A DNA stretch of 35,411 bases from Pedosphaera sp. (GCA_009695195.1 SIBJ01000036.1:1-35411); one strand, 5' to 3'. Shown: positions 8,547 to 17,540, counted from the first letter of the stretch. Notes: generated from the letters alone by a model not told the origin. A program made the numbers and translations.

Positions 8547-8924
8547 ATGCACGAGAACGAAATTTCAAAGATCATCATCGGGTGCGCCATGAAGGTGCAT
8601 ACCAAACTTGGCCCGGGGCTGTTGGAATCGGCTTACGAAGCCTGTCTCGCCTACGAATTGAGCAAGGCCGGACTTCGTTTCGAGCGGCAGAAACCGATGC
8701 CTCTGATTTACGAAGACGTGAAGCTGGATGTCGGCTATCGCCTCGATTTAATTGTGGAAGGCAAGGTTGTCGTTGATCCAAAGGCGGTGGAAGGTTTGGT
8801 CCCGGTCTTTACGGCGCAGATGATCACCTACCTGAAATTGAGTGGGTGCAAACTTGGCCTCATCATTAACTTCAACGTCGAACATTTGCGCGATGGAATA
8901 AAACGGGTTGTCAGAGAGCTTTGA
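8547..8924 (+). CDS. GxxExxY protein (PD-(D/E)XK nuclease superfamily)
   Basis: 125 residues. The name-giving motif GLLESAY is present (G28, E31, Y34 approximately), followed by YELSKAGLRFERQKPMPLIY, a YRLDLIVEGKVVVDPKAVE core and a C-terminal LKLSGCKLGLIINFNV stretch. All are standard for this small family, which is assigned to the PD-(D/E)XK superfamily by fold. The usual E-x-K of the putative active site reads D-P-K here. ATG 8547 follows GAAGG by two bases. A longer reading frame upstream only translates the repeat (NAEDAKVFAEVAK), so I did not use it. No biochemical function is established. The gene is tightly framed by inverted copies of one repeat, suggesting mobility. Confidence 0.88.
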   Translation: MHENEISKIIIGCAMKVHTKLGPGLLESAYEACLAYELSKAGLRFERQKPMPLIYEDVKLDVGYRLDLIVEGKVVVDPKAVEGLVPVFTAQMITYLKLSGCKLGLIINFNVEHLRDGIKRVVREL

Positions 8925-8966
8925 CTCTGCGTTCCTCTGCGAAACCCTTTGCGTCCTCTGCGTTAA
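8925..8966 (-). repeat. ACGCAGAGG repeat, copy 2 (right arm around GxxExxY gene)
   Basis: Begins at the base after the GxxExxY stop codon. On the minus strand it reads TTAACGCAGAGGACGCAAAG then GGTTTCGCAGAGG, nearly identical to copy 1 over about 30 bases but inverted. Confidence 0.85.
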
Positions 8967-8998
8967 AAATGAGTTGTGCTGAGTGATTGGGGGCCGGC

Positions 8999-9042
8999 TT
9001 TAACGCAGAGGACGCAAAGGTTTGCGCAAAGGTCGCAGAGGA
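8999..9042 (+). repeat. ACGCAGAGG repeat, copy 3 (leader of the SDR gene)
   Basis: TTTAACGCAGAGGACGCAAAG then GTTTGCGCAAAGGTCGCAGAGG, ending about 10 bases before the SDR start. Its terminal GCAGAGGAAAAA probably serves as the ribosome-binding region of that gene. Confidence 0.85.
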
Positions 9043-9052
9043 AAAAATATTT

Positions 9053-9763
9053 ATGAACAAAACGGCAGTCATCACCGGTGCCGGCAGCGGCGTGGGCCGG
9101 GCCATCGCGTTGAAACTCGCGACTGAAGACTGGCGCGTGGCCATCATCGGTCGTCGGGTTGAAGCCCTCCACGAAACCATCCGCCTCGCCGGCTCCCACG
9201 CACCACGCATAACGCATCACGCTTGCGATGTAGCCGATGCTGCCGCAGTGGCCGCGACAGCCAAACGCATCCTTGCCGAGTTCGGTGAAGTCGAAGTTCT
9301 CGTGAACGCCGCCGGCACGAACGTCACGCGCCGCTTGCTCGATGTTCTGTCACATGAAGATTACCTCTCGATGATCAATACCAACCTCAACGGCGCTTAC
9401 TACTGCGTGCAAGCGTTCCTGCCTCAGATGCGCGCGCGCAACAGCGGCACCATCGTCAACATCATCTCTGACGCGGGCAAACAAGCATCCGCCAAATCCG
9501 GGCCGGGCTACGTGATGAGCAAATTCGGGTTGGCCGGCTTGAATCAAAGCATCAACGCCGAGGAGCGCGCCAACGGCATCCGCGCGTGCGGCATTTTCCC
9601 GGGCGATATTGACACACCGCTGCTGAACAAACGCCCGCAACCGCCCGACGCCGCCGCGCGCGCAAAAATGATGCGCGCTGAAGACGTGGCGGACTGCGCG
9701 TTGTTTTGCATCAACCTCCCGCCAAACGTCATCGTCGAGGAAATGCTCGTGCGTCCCCGCTAA
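9053..9763 (+). CDS. Short-chain dehydrogenase/reductase (SDR)
   Basis: 236 residues, classical SDR length. Cofactor motif TGAGSGVG at 8-15, structural NAAG at 85-88, catalytic S139 (NIISD) and Y153-x-x-x-K157 (YVMSK). A typical NAD(P)-dependent oxidoreductase of the FabG/clavaldehyde type; the substrate is unknown. ATG 9053 is preferred because the in-frame upstream sequence simply translates the ACGCAGAGG repeat (NAEDAKVCAKVAEE). With the Gfo/Idh enzyme and the GntP-type permease it could form a sugar-acid oxidation group, but the repeats make cotranscription with the upstream genes doubtful. Confidence 0.92.
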   Translation: MNKTAVITGAGSGVGRAIALKLATEDWRVAIIGRRVEALHETIRLAGSHAPRITHHACDVADAAAVAATAKRILAEFGEVEVLVNAAGTNVTRRLLDVLSHEDYLSMINTNLNGAYYCVQAFLPQMRARNSGTIVNIISDAGKQASAKSGPGYVMSKFGLAGLNQSINAEERANGIRACGIFPGDIDTPLLNKRPQPPDAAARAKMMRAEDVADCALFCINLPPNVIVEEMLVRPR

Positions 9764-9768
9764 GATTT

Positions 9769-9843
9769 GTAGCCGCCGACGTGAGGAGGCGGATTTAACA
9801 TGGGAAGGTTTCCAGAATTCCGCCTCCTCACTTCGGCGGCTAC
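9769..9843. repeat. GTAGCCGCC palindrome, copy 1
   Basis: GTAGCCGCCGACGTGAGGAG...CTCCTCACTTCGGCGGCTAC type palindrome of 75 bases, with arms of about 24 bases around an AT-rich loop. It lies between the convergent SDR and GntP-family genes and may terminate both. Further copies are at 15022-15091 and 21743-21813. Confidence 0.88.
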
Positions 9844-9854
9844 GAGTCGGAACT

Positions 9855-11273
9855 TCACTTAAACGGCAGCACCCTCGCCAGCAGCAGCGTTTCAAGCAGT
9901 CCCGCGAACGACATCGCGAAGGCCAGCACCGTCCAAGTCCGCAGCGTTTCGCGCTCGGTGAAACCGCTGAGCCGGCTGATCACCCAGAAGCCGCTGTCGT
10001 TCATCCACGAAATTCCCAACGCGCCAAATCCGATCGCGAGAAACAAATACATCGGATGATACGGCAGCTCCGCGCCCTGCGTGATGCCCACCATCATCGC
10101 CGCCGTGGTCAACACCGACACCGTGCCCGAACCCTGCGCGAACTTCAGCACCACGGCCACCGTCCAGGCCAGCAGGATCAAATTGACATCGTGACCGCTG
10201 GCCGCCTGCCGGATCGCCTCGCCCACACCGGCGTAGCGCAACATGCCGCCGAACGCGCCGCCCGCACATGTGATGAGGATGATGACCCCGGCGGTTTCCA
10301 ACGCCGGACCGAGCAGCGCCGCCAGGCCTTCAAGATTCAAACGCCGCTGCCGCGTGACGAGCACCATGGCCAGCAACGCGCCGATCAGCAGCGCCAGGTT
10401 TCGATTGCCGATGAATTCAATCGCCGGCCACGCCGGCCCCAACAATTTGGCCCCGCCAAACGCCGCCAGAAAGGAAGCGGTTGAGATCAGAATAATCGGC
10501 AGCAGCACCGGCAACAGTGAAGCCGTGAACGATGGCAGTTCGCTTTCGGGTTTGCTGGTGATGCTTTGAAGTTCGGCCAGCGGCAGGCCCGGCGTCTCGC
10601 GCAGCGGCACATCGCAACGGCGGTTCAATCGTTTGGCGACCTGCCAGCCGATCGCCACCGGCAGCACACACGCCAGCGTGCCGACGATGACCGACCAGCC
10701 GAGGTCCACCTTCAACGTCTCGGCCATCGCGAGCGGCCCCGGATGCGGTGCCACGATGGAATGCGTCACCGCGCCGGCGCAACAGATCGCCAGCACGAAG
10801 AGCGTGTAATCCTTGCCCGTGCGCAGGCGCAACGCGCGTGCCAGCGGAATGAGCAACATGAAAAACGTGTCGAAGAAGATCGGCAGCCCGAGCAGAAAAC
10901 CACCCGTCACCAGCGCCAGCCCCGCGCGGCGTTCGCCAAATACCGCGATGCAGCGGCGCACCACCTTGTCCGCCGCGCCGCTCTCCATCACGCACACGCC
11001 GATGATCGAGGCGAGCGCGATGACGATGCCGATTTTTCCGCACACCACGCCGAGTTCGGATGCCGTCACTTCCACGGCTTGAACCCAGTGACTTTTCGCC
11101 GGCTCGCCCGGCAGACTGCCGCGCGGCGCAAGCAGTCCGGCCAGAATCGCCACGCCGATCAGCGCCAGAAACGCATGAACGCGCAGTTTGGTGATGAGCA
11201 CGATGATGCCCGCGACACAAATGCCGAGAATTGCAAACGGCCAAAGATTGACAGCGTCAACGGGCGCGAACAT
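9855..11273 (-). CDS. GntP-family gluconate:H+ symporter-like permease
   Basis: 472 residues with about 12 hydrophobic segments spread along the whole protein. Family features include the VVCGKIGIVIALASIIG segment, GLPIFFDTFFMLLIPLARAL near residue 150, a SIVAPHPGPLAMAETL loop near 190, and KFAQGSGTVSVLTTAAMM near 390. GntP permeases import gluconate or related sugar acids with protons across the inner membrane. The exact substrate cannot be read. It is convergent with the SDR gene across the GTAGCCGCC palindrome. Confidence 0.9.
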   Translation of the reverse strand: MFAPVDAVNLWPFAILGICVAGIIVLITKLRVHAFLALIGVAILAGLLAPRGSLPGEPAKSHWVQAVEVTASELGVVCGKIGIVIALASIIGVCVMESGAADKVVRRCIAVFGERRAGLALVTGGFLLGLPIFFDTFFMLLIPLARALRLRTGKDYTLFVLAICCAGAVTHSIVAPHPGPLAMAETLKVDLGWSVIVGTLACVLPVAIGWQVAKRLNRRCDVPLRETPGLPLAELQSITSKPESELPSFTASLLPVLLPIILISTASFLAAFGGAKLLGPAWPAIEFIGNRNLALLIGALLAMVLVTRQRRLNLEGLAALLGPALETAGVIILITCAGGAFGGMLRYAGVGEAIRQAASGHDVNLILLAWTVAVVLKFAQGSGTVSVLTTAAMMVGITQGAELPYHPMYLFLAIGFGALGISWMNDSGFWVISRLSGFTERETLRTWTVLAFAMSFAGLLETLLLARVLPFK

Positions 11274-11387
11274 GCGGTGTGTTTAGGATTGCGCGCGAGC
11301 TTACCGAAGGAGCGCGCGACGGCAAATTGAAAAAGCCAGCGCGCGGCAGAAGCCGACCGCCGATCCCGCTCGCCGCCGCGTCGAGAA

Positions 11388-12950
11388 TCAGACCTTCAAC
11401 ATCTCCCGGGCCTCGGCCATGCCGGGCGCGGGGCGGCCGTATTCGCTGGCGGTGACGCGGGCGATGGCGACCAGTTGACGCCAGCGGAAGGCGGGACGCG
11501 TGGCGGCGAATTCTTCGGTCACGGTGCGATAAAATTTCTCGGCGTGGAGCGCGCCGTCTTCGCTCACGGCGTAGCGCAGCAGGAGGTCGAACACGGGCCG
11601 CGGCGCGTGGCCGAGTTCACCGTAACGACCCACGATGCCCGCGACGTGGCCCTGGAGGTTTTGGCGGATGGCTTCATCGGCTTCGCGCAACAGGGCGTCG
11701 GCGTCGGTGGACTTGACCAGGCCAACGTGGCGTTGCAGCGGGAGCGGTTCCCATTTCAAGAAATCGCCGCCGCGCGCGGTACGGTCGAGCGCGACCTGAT
11801 ACGCGCCGAGAATGAGGCAGGCGAAAGTGTTTCGGGCGTTGCTCACCCGCGCGAGGTTGCGCCAGGCGCACGCGGAATCGCTGGCGTGAACACCGATGCT
11901 GTCGCCGTGGACGCTGCCGGGCGGTTTGCCGGCCACTTCGTCCCGCGGCGTCCGGCCCATGTCGCGGAGAATAAGTTGATTGGCCGCGAGGGAAATGGCT
12001 TCACCGATCGCGGCGGGCGCAAACCCATCAGCCAGCGCGGCGGCGGCGGCTTCGGCGGCTTTTTCGGGCGTGGCTTTGAAAATGTTTTGGCTCAGTTCAT
12101 CAACCCACTTGTCGTCCGCGGCGCGCGTGCCGGGGACGCGGTCGAGGAGTTTGTGTTGTTCGAGCAGCTTCGGCAGCAAGGTGCGCGGCTCATCCCAAGT
12201 GGCCGTGCGCTGCCATGACTCGGCTTTGACGCAGTAGCGAACTGATTGGCGGAGGAGCGTGTGCGCCTGCTCCTTGCCGATGAGGTCGAGCAAATCCCAC
12301 GCGCGATACGGCAGCACGACCCGATGAACTTCGGTGTGCTCCTGCACGCTGTGCAAAAGCTGGTTGAGTGCATCTTCGGGACTGAACTGCGCAAGGCTCA
12401 CGAGCGTTTGCTCGGCTGCGCCGACATCTTTGCGATGCACCGCTTCGCGCAACAATTCCCCGCCGTCAGAACCTGCCGGAAGCTTGCCGGGCTTGACGGC
12501 GTGCAGAACTTCCTCTTTGCGTCCGCCCCGTTCCTGGATGCGATTGGTGTTTCGGTAAAGGACTTTGAAAACGGGCAGCGGCTGGAGCGCTTCGGGCAGT
12601 TCGCGCGCCATGTGAAGTGCCGGCGCGAGCGCCATCATCGTGTGGAAGCCCACGTAATCCTCGCCGCCGAAAGTGCGGGCGTTGGCGAGCGCGGCGGCCG
12701 CGACGAGGCGATCCAGTTTCGTGCCGGACGTGAGTTTGTCCGCGAGCGCGGGCAAAAGTTTGTTCGCCGGCGTCTCTTGCATGAGGCGGACGAGCGATTC
12801 GAGCGGGCCGAAGTCCAGCGTGTCGCTCGCATCGGCGGCGAAGGCGGGGGCGAGTCCGAGTTCGGTCGCCAGGCCGCAACCGACGCTGGCGACCAGCATC
12901 CCGCGACCGACATCGGCGAGGAATTCACGACGAGGGTGAGGGGAGTTCAT
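11388..12950 (-). CDS. Tat-exported protein of unknown function
   Basis: 520 residues from ATG 12950. A clear twin-arginine signal (PRREFLADVGRGMLVASVG, R7/R8) with cleavage near AFA-AD at about residue 38 marks it for export in a folded state. I chose this start because it places the RR motif at residue 7; an in-frame start at 13022 would add 24 proline-rich residues ahead of it. The mature part looks largely alpha-helical (LVAAAALANAR, AEAAAAALADGFAPAAIGEA) and has scattered histidines (GFHTMMALAPALHMA). I recognise no catalytic motif and give no function. It is divergent from the ABC efflux operon at 13083, with a 132-base gap that should hold both promoters. Confidence 0.85.
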   Translation of the reverse strand: MNSPHPRREFLADVGRGMLVASVGCGLATELGLAPAFAADASDTLDFGPLESLVRLMQETPANKLLPALADKLTSGTKLDRLVAAAALANARTFGGEDYVGFHTMMALAPALHMARELPEALQPLPVFKVLYRNTNRIQERGGRKEEVLHAVKPGKLPAGSDGGELLREAVHRKDVGAAEQTLVSLAQFSPEDALNQLLHSVQEHTEVHRVVLPYRAWDLLDLIGKEQAHTLLRQSVRYCVKAESWQRTATWDEPRTLLPKLLEQHKLLDRVPGTRAADDKWVDELSQNIFKATPEKAAEAAAAALADGFAPAAIGEAISLAANQLILRDMGRTPRDEVAGKPPGSVHGDSIGVHASDSACAWRNLARVSNARNTFACLILGAYQVALDRTARGGDFLKWEPLPLQRHVGLVKSTDADALLREADEAIRQNLQGHVAGIVGRYGELGHAPRPVFDLLLRYAVSEDGALHAEKFYRTVTEEFAATRPAFRWRQLVAIARVTASEYGRPAPGMAEAREMLKV

Positions 12951-13082
12951 ACGTTTGTCCTTCGTAGTTGGTGAGACTGCGGGCCATGGTGCGGTGATAG
13001 GCCCGTTGGCTGGCGGCGTCAAGGTTGAACATAACGCAATTGACCATGGCCGGGGAAACCAGTTTCATGCGCTGGCAGATTT

Positions 13083-14306
13083 ATGGACCAGCAAAAACCC
13101 ACGCTCGATGACTTGCGCATCCAGCGACCCGACAAACCACGATCGAATTCACGCTTCGTGCCGGCCGCTTTCGCGGCGGTGGTTCTGGTTTTATTGGCCG
13201 TGCTGGTTTGGTGGTTCCTGCGGCCCAAAGCCATCGAGGTGCGGACGGCGGTCGCCCGTGAAATCGCCAGCGGCGGGGGCGAGCGGACGGTGTTGAATGC
13301 GTCGGGCTATGTCACGGCGCGCCGGGCGGCGACGGTTTCTTCCAAGGTCACCGGCAAAGTCATCGAGGTGTTGGTGGAGGAAGGGATGCGGGTCAAAGAG
13401 GGACAGGTGCTCGCGCGGCTCGACGACACCAACGTCAAGGCGAGCTTGCGCCTGGCCGAAGCACAACAGGACGCGGCCAAGAGTGCGCTGGAGGAAACGC
13501 GCGCCCGCTTGCACCAGGCGGAACTGGAGTTGAAACGGTTCGTCGAACTCACGAAGAACAACATCGCCTCGAAGGCCGATCTCGACCGCGCCGAAGCCGA
13601 GGCCAAGGCGCTCGGCGCGCGGTTGGCGCAGCAGAAGACGGAAGTGACCGTGGCCGAGCGGCAGGTCGCGGCCTGGCAGCAGCAACTCGAGGACAACGTG
13701 ATCCGCGCGCCGTTCGCTGGTATCGTCACGGTGAAGAACGCCCAGCCGGGTGAGATGATTTCGCCGATGTCCGCCGGCGGATTCACGCGCACCGGGATTT
13801 GCACCATCGTGGACATGGACTCGCTCGAAATTGAAATTGACGTGAGCGAGAGCTACATCAATCGCGTCGAGGCTGGCCAGCCGGTGCTCGCGACGCTCGA
13901 CGCGTATCCCGATTGGAAAATCCCCTGCAAGGTGATCGCAATCATCCCGACGGCAGATCGGCAAAAATCCACCGTGAAAGTCCGCGTCGGTTTCGACAAA
14001 CTCGATCCGCGCATCCTGCCGGAGATGAGCGCGAAGGTGGCGTTTCGTGAAGCGAGCGGCGCGGCACCGGCGACGGCGGCCCGCGCGGCGTTGATTGTGC
14101 CGAAAGCCGCGCTCCGACAACAGAACGGGCGCGACGTGGTGTGGGTGGTGCAAAACGGCAAAGCCGAACGCCGCACCGTCACAATCGGCGACAGCGGCCC
14201 GGAGGAAACCACGCTCCGCGCCGGTGTGACCGCCGGCGAGCGGGTGGTGGTGGATGCGCCGCCGGAATTGGCCGACGGCGCGACGGTGAAAGAATTGAAG
14301 CCATGA
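13083..14306 (+). CDS. Periplasmic adaptor (membrane fusion protein) of a MacAB-like exporter
   Basis: 407 residues. Short cytoplasmic N-terminus, membrane anchor at about 24-42 (FAAVVLVLLAVLVWWFL), a lipoyl-like half (VLVEEGMRVKEGQVLARLDD), and a helical hairpin at about 115-200 rich in Ala/Glu/Lys. Then comes the second lipoyl half (VIRAPFAGIVTVKNAQPGEM), a beta-barrel region and a C-terminal membrane-proximal domain. This is the HlyD/MacA layout: the protein bridges inner-membrane permeases to an outer-membrane channel. It overlaps the next gene by 4 bases (ATGA) and is first in a four-gene operon. No outer-membrane TolC gene is visible nearby. Confidence 0.93.
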   Translation: MDQQKPTLDDLRIQRPDKPRSNSRFVPAAFAAVVLVLLAVLVWWFLRPKAIEVRTAVAREIASGGGERTVLNASGYVTARRAATVSSKVTGKVIEVLVEEGMRVKEGQVLARLDDTNVKASLRLAEAQQDAAKSALEETRARLHQAELELKRFVELTKNNIASKADLDRAEAEAKALGARLAQQKTEVTVAERQVAAWQQQLEDNVIRAPFAGIVTVKNAQPGEMISPMSAGGFTRTGICTIVDMDSLEIEIDVSESYINRVEAGQPVLATLDAYPDWKIPCKVIAIIPTADRQKSTVKVRVGFDKLDPRILPEMSAKVAFREASGAAPATAARAALIVPKAALRQQNGRDVVWVVQNGKAERRTVTIGDSGPEETTLRAGVTAGERVVVDAPPELADGATVKELKP

Positions 14307-15010
14307 ACGAACAACCCCAGAAGAATGGCGTGTTGGTGGACGTGGACGGCGTAGAGAAAGTTTTCCATCGCGGCTCCGAAGACATCCACGTTTTGTCGGA
14401 CCTGCATTTGAAAGTGCCGCAGGGAGAATTCCTGGCCTTGATGGGGCCGTCCGGCTCGGGCAAGAGCACGCTGCTGAATTTGATCGGCGGGCTGGACCGG
14501 CCCACGCGCGGCTCGGTCAGCATCGCCGGCGAGCACGTGAACGAACTGTCCGATCGCCAGCTTGCGGCTTGGCGAGCGCGGCACATCGGCTTCGTCTTCC
14601 AGCTTTACAACCTGCTGCCCGTGCTGACGGCGGAGCGCAACGTCGAGTTGCCGCTCCTGCTGACGCACCTCTCCAAGGCCGAGCGCAAGCAGCACGTGGC
14701 GACCGCCCTCGGAGTCGTCGGCCTGTCGCATCGCACCAAACATCATCCGCGCCAGCTTTCCGGCGGCGAGCAGCAGCGCGTGGGCATCGCCCGCGCGATT
14801 GTCACCGACCCGACGCTGCTGCTGTGCGATGAGCCGACCGGCGATTTGGATCGCAAGGCCGGCGACGAGATTCTCGATCTGTTGCAGGCGCTGAATCGTC
14901 AGCACGGCAAGACGATCATCATGGTCACGCACGATCCGCACGCGTCGGCCCGCGCCGGGCGGACGGTGTATCTCAACAAGGGTCAACTCAGCGACGAACC
15001 GGTGAAATGA
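14303..15010 (+). CDS. ABC transporter ATP-binding protein (MacB/LolD type)
   Basis: 235 residues. Walker A GPSGSGKS at 48-55, Q-loop [21 protein letters not shown] near 97-117, signature LSGGEQQR at 152-159, Walker B LLLCDEP at 172-178, and H-loop near VTHD. The Q-loop and spacing are typical of MacB/LolD/FtsE ATPases that power mechanotransmission-type exporters rather than importers. ATG 14303 overlaps the adaptor stop (ATGA), giving translational coupling. It energises the two FtsX-type permeases that follow, after a 100-base gap occupied by a GTAGCCGCC palindrome. Confidence 0.95.
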   Translation: MNEQPQKNGVLVDVDGVEKVFHRGSEDIHVLSDLHLKVPQGEFLALMGPSGSGKSTLLNLIGGLDRPTRGSVSIAGEHVNELSDRQLAAWRARHIGFVFQLYNLLPVLTAERNVELPLLLTHLSKAERKQHVATALGVVGLSHRTKHHPRQLSGGEQQRVGIARAIVTDPTLLLCDEPTGDLDRKAGDEILDLLQALNRQHGKTIIMVTHDPHASARAGRTVYLNKGQLSDEPVK

Positions 15011-15021
15011 AAACACCCGTC

Positions 15022-15091
15022 GTAGCCGCCGAGGTGACGAGGCGGACCATTCTTGAATCCCGCGAATCCGCCTCCTCACGTCGGCGGCTAC
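15022..15091. repeat. GTAGCCGCC palindrome, copy 2, inside the ABC operon
   Basis: 70-base palindrome starting GTAGCCGCCGAGGTGACGAG and ending CTCACGTCGGCGGCTAC. It sits between the ATPase stop and the first permease start, so it may lower or protect downstream mRNA rather than end transcription. Confidence 0.88.
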
Positions 15092-15110
15092 AACTTTTGC
15101 GGAGCGCGCT

Positions 15111-16277
15111 ATGAAATTCTTCCACCTCATCTGGTGCAACCTCAAGCGCCGCAAGCTGCGCACGCTGCTGACACTGGCCTCGGTCTTTGTCGCGTTCTTG
15201 CTTTACGGATTGCTCTGCACGGTGAAGGAGGCCTTCACGGCCGGCGTTTCCATGGCCGGCGCCGACCGGCTCGTGGTACGGCACAAGGTTTCCCTCATCA
15301 TGACGTTGCCGGTGGCGTACAAGGCGCGCATGGAACAAATCCCCGGCGTGGCCGCCGCATCGCATTTCACCTGGTTCAACGGCATCTACAAAAACGAGCC
15401 GAAGAATTTTTTCGGCTCGTTCCCGGTCGAGCCGGAACACTTTCTGGCGATGTTTCCGGAATACTCGCTGCCGGAAGCGCAGAAGCAGGCGTGGCTGAAA
15501 ACCCGGATCGGCGCCGTCATCGGTCGGTCGCTCTCCGAGCGCAAGGAGTTCAAATGGAAAATCGGCGACCGGGTTCAACTGAGATCGCCGATCTGGCCGC
15601 GCAAAGGCGACCAACCGTGGGAGTTTGAGATCGTCGGCATCCTCGACGCCGGGAAGAAAAACGTGGACACGTCGGGATTCTATTTCCGTTACGATTACTT
15701 CGACGAAGGCCGTGCTTACGGCGAGGGCTTGGTCGGGTGGTACGCCGTCCGCGTCAAGGACCCGGACCATGCGCCGGAGGTGGCCAAGGCGATTGACGCC
15801 GAATTCGCCAACTCGCCTTCTGAAACGAAAGCCGAAACCGAAGGCGCGTTCATGCAAGGCTTCGCGCAACAGATCGGCGACATCGGCACCATCTTGGTCG
15901 CGATTCTCAGCGCGGTGTTCTTCACGATCCTGTTGGTGGCCGGCAATACGATGGCGCAATCAGTGCGCGAGCGGACGGAAGAGTTCGGCGTGCTCAAGGC
16001 GATTGGGTTCACGAACGAACGCGCCCTGGCGATGGTGCTGGCGGAGTCTTGTTTGCTCGCGAGCCTGGGCGGCCTGGCGGGACTGGGTCTGGCCTGGCTG
16101 ATCGCGGCGGGCGGCAGTCCGGTGCCCTCGATGCTTCCCGTGTTTTATTTCCCGACGAAGGCGTTGGTGATCGGCGTGGCGCTGGTGTTCGCGCTTGGCA
16201 TCGTCGCGGGCATTTTGCCGGCGCTGACGGCCATGCGACTGCGGATCGCGGACGCATTGAGGAGGCAAGCGGCCTGA
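15111..16277 (+). CDS. FtsX-type ABC transporter permease (first)
   Basis: 388 residues with the MacB-PCD/FtsX layout: one N-terminal membrane helix (LRTLLTLASVFVAFLLYGLL, about 17-36), a large extracytoplasmic domain of about 220 residues, and three C-terminal helices near 262-285, 310-335 and 345-375. The intervening EEFGVLKAIGFTNERALAMVL is the coupling region contacting the ATPase. The final RIADALRR is the usual end of the family. The following permease starts 11 bases downstream, so this is probably one half of a heterodimer. Substrate unknown; such systems export lipoproteins, peptides, antibiotics or lipids. Confidence 0.92.
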   Translation: MKFFHLIWCNLKRRKLRTLLTLASVFVAFLLYGLLCTVKEAFTAGVSMAGADRLVVRHKVSLIMTLPVAYKARMEQIPGVAAASHFTWFNGIYKNEPKNFFGSFPVEPEHFLAMFPEYSLPEAQKQAWLKTRIGAVIGRSLSERKEFKWKIGDRVQLRSPIWPRKGDQPWEFEIVGILDAGKKNVDTSGFYFRYDYFDEGRAYGEGLVGWYAVRVKDPDHAPEVAKAIDAEFANSPSETKAETEGAFMQGFAQQIGDIGTILVAILSAVFFTILLVAGNTMAQSVRERTEEFGVLKAIGFTNERALAMVLAESCLLASLGGLAGLGLAWLIAAGGSPVPSMLPVFYFPTKALVIGVALVFALGIVAGILPALTAMRLRIADALRRQAA

Positions 16278-16288
16278 ATTTCTGACCT

Positions 16289-17479
16289 ATGCTCAACTGG
16301 CTCAACCAGGTTTTCTGCGTCACCCTGTTCAACCTGCGGACGATTCCCGAACGCAAAGGCGCCGTCACCGCCGCGGCGGTCGGCATCGCGGGCGTGGTCG
16401 CGGTCTTCGTGGGCGTGCTTTCCATCGCCGCTGGATTTCGCGCCGCCATGTCGGTGAAGGGGGCGCGCGACGTGGCGATCGTGTTGCGCAGCGGCGCGGA
16501 TACCGAAATGACCAGCGGCTTGTCGCGCGAGGAAACCCGGCTCGTTGCCGATACGCCGGGCGTGGCGCGCAACGCCGACGGCCCGCTCCTGTCCGCGGAA
16601 TTGTTCGTCATCATCAACCTTCCGAAACGCGCAACCGGCACGGATGCCAACGTCCCGTTTCGTGGCGTGGAGAAAGCCGGCCTCGCCGTGCGCGGAGACA
16701 TCAAGATCGTCAAAGGCCGCCGGTTCGAGCCGGGCAAAAATGAGGTGATCGTCGGCACCGGCGCGGCGCGGGCCTTTGCGGGCGTGGATGTGGGTGAAAC
16801 GATCCGGCTCGGCCAGAACGTGTGGCAGGTGGTGGGCCAGTTCGCGGGCGGCGGCGGCTCGGCGGAATCAGAGTTGTGGACGGATGCGGTCGTGCTCCAA
16901 GGCGCGTATGGCCGCGGCGACTCCTTTCAATCGGTCTATGCGCGGCTCACTTCGGCGCGAGCTTTCGACGAATTCAAACGCGCGCTCACCAGCAACCCGC
17001 GGCTCAAAGTGAAAGTCGAGCGACAGGGCGATTTTCTCGCCGAGCAATCTTCGATGCTGACGACGTTCATCGAAAATTTCGGTGTGTTCATCGCGGCGAT
17101 GATGGCGCTGGGCGCGTTGTTCGGCGCGTTGAACACGATGTATAGCGGCATCGCCGCGCGCACGCGCGAGATCGCCACGCTGCGGGCGCTGGGCTTCGGC
17201 GCCGGGCCGGTGGTGATCTCAGTGATGCTGGAATCACTGGCGCTGGCGCTGGTCGGGGGGACGGTGGGCGCGCTCGCCGCCTACCTCGCGTTCGACGGCT
17301 ACAAGGCGGCGACGATCAACTGGCAGACGTTCAGCCAGATCGCCTTTGCGTTTGCGGTCACGCCGGAGCTGTTGGTCAGCGCAATCCTCTGGGCCGTGAC
17401 GATTGGCTTGATCGGCGGATTGTTCCCCGCGATCCGCGCGGCGCGGATGCCGATTGCAGCAGCTTTGCGGGAACTGTGA
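16289..17479 (+). CDS. FtsX-type ABC transporter permease (second)
   Basis: 396 residues with the same layout as the preceding permease: N-terminal helix (AAAVGIAGVVAVFVGVLSIAA, about 29-49), a large extracytoplasmic domain with GVEKAGLAVRGDIKIVKGR and EVIVGTGAARAFAG, then C-terminal helices and the coupling segment TREIATLRALGFGAGPVV. It ends in AARMPIAAALREL, the family's usual ending. The two permeases are clearly homologous but not identical. A terminator hairpin follows at 17499. Confidence 0.92.
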   Translation: MLNWLNQVFCVTLFNLRTIPERKGAVTAAAVGIAGVVAVFVGVLSIAAGFRAAMSVKGARDVAIVLRSGADTEMTSGLSREETRLVADTPGVARNADGPLLSAELFVIINLPKRATGTDANVPFRGVEKAGLAVRGDIKIVKGRRFEPGKNEVIVGTGAARAFAGVDVGETIRLGQNVWQVVGQFAGGGGSAESELWTDAVVLQGAYGRGDSFQSVYARLTSARAFDEFKRALTSNPRLKVKVERQGDFLAEQSSMLTTFIENFGVFIAAMMALGALFGALNTMYSGIAARTREIATLRALGFGAGPVVISVMLESLALALVGGTVGALAAYLAFDGYKAATINWQTFSQIAFAFAVTPELLVSAILWAVTIGLIGGLFPAIRAARMPIAAALREL

Positions 17480-17498
17480 AACGGATCTGGCGAGACAA

Positions 17499-17532
17499 AA
17501 AGGCGAATTCAGATTTATCGAGATTCGCCTTT
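17499..17532 (+). terminator. Intrinsic terminator after the ABC efflux operon
   Basis: AAGGCGAAT pairs with ATTCGCCTT around a 12-15 base AT-rich loop, followed by TTTCGCGTTTC. It starts about 20 bases after the last permease's stop. A similar GGCG...CGCC hairpin with the same TTCGCCTTTCGCGTTT tail occurs at 21289-21317. Confidence 0.65.
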
Positions 17533-17540
17533 CGCGTTTC

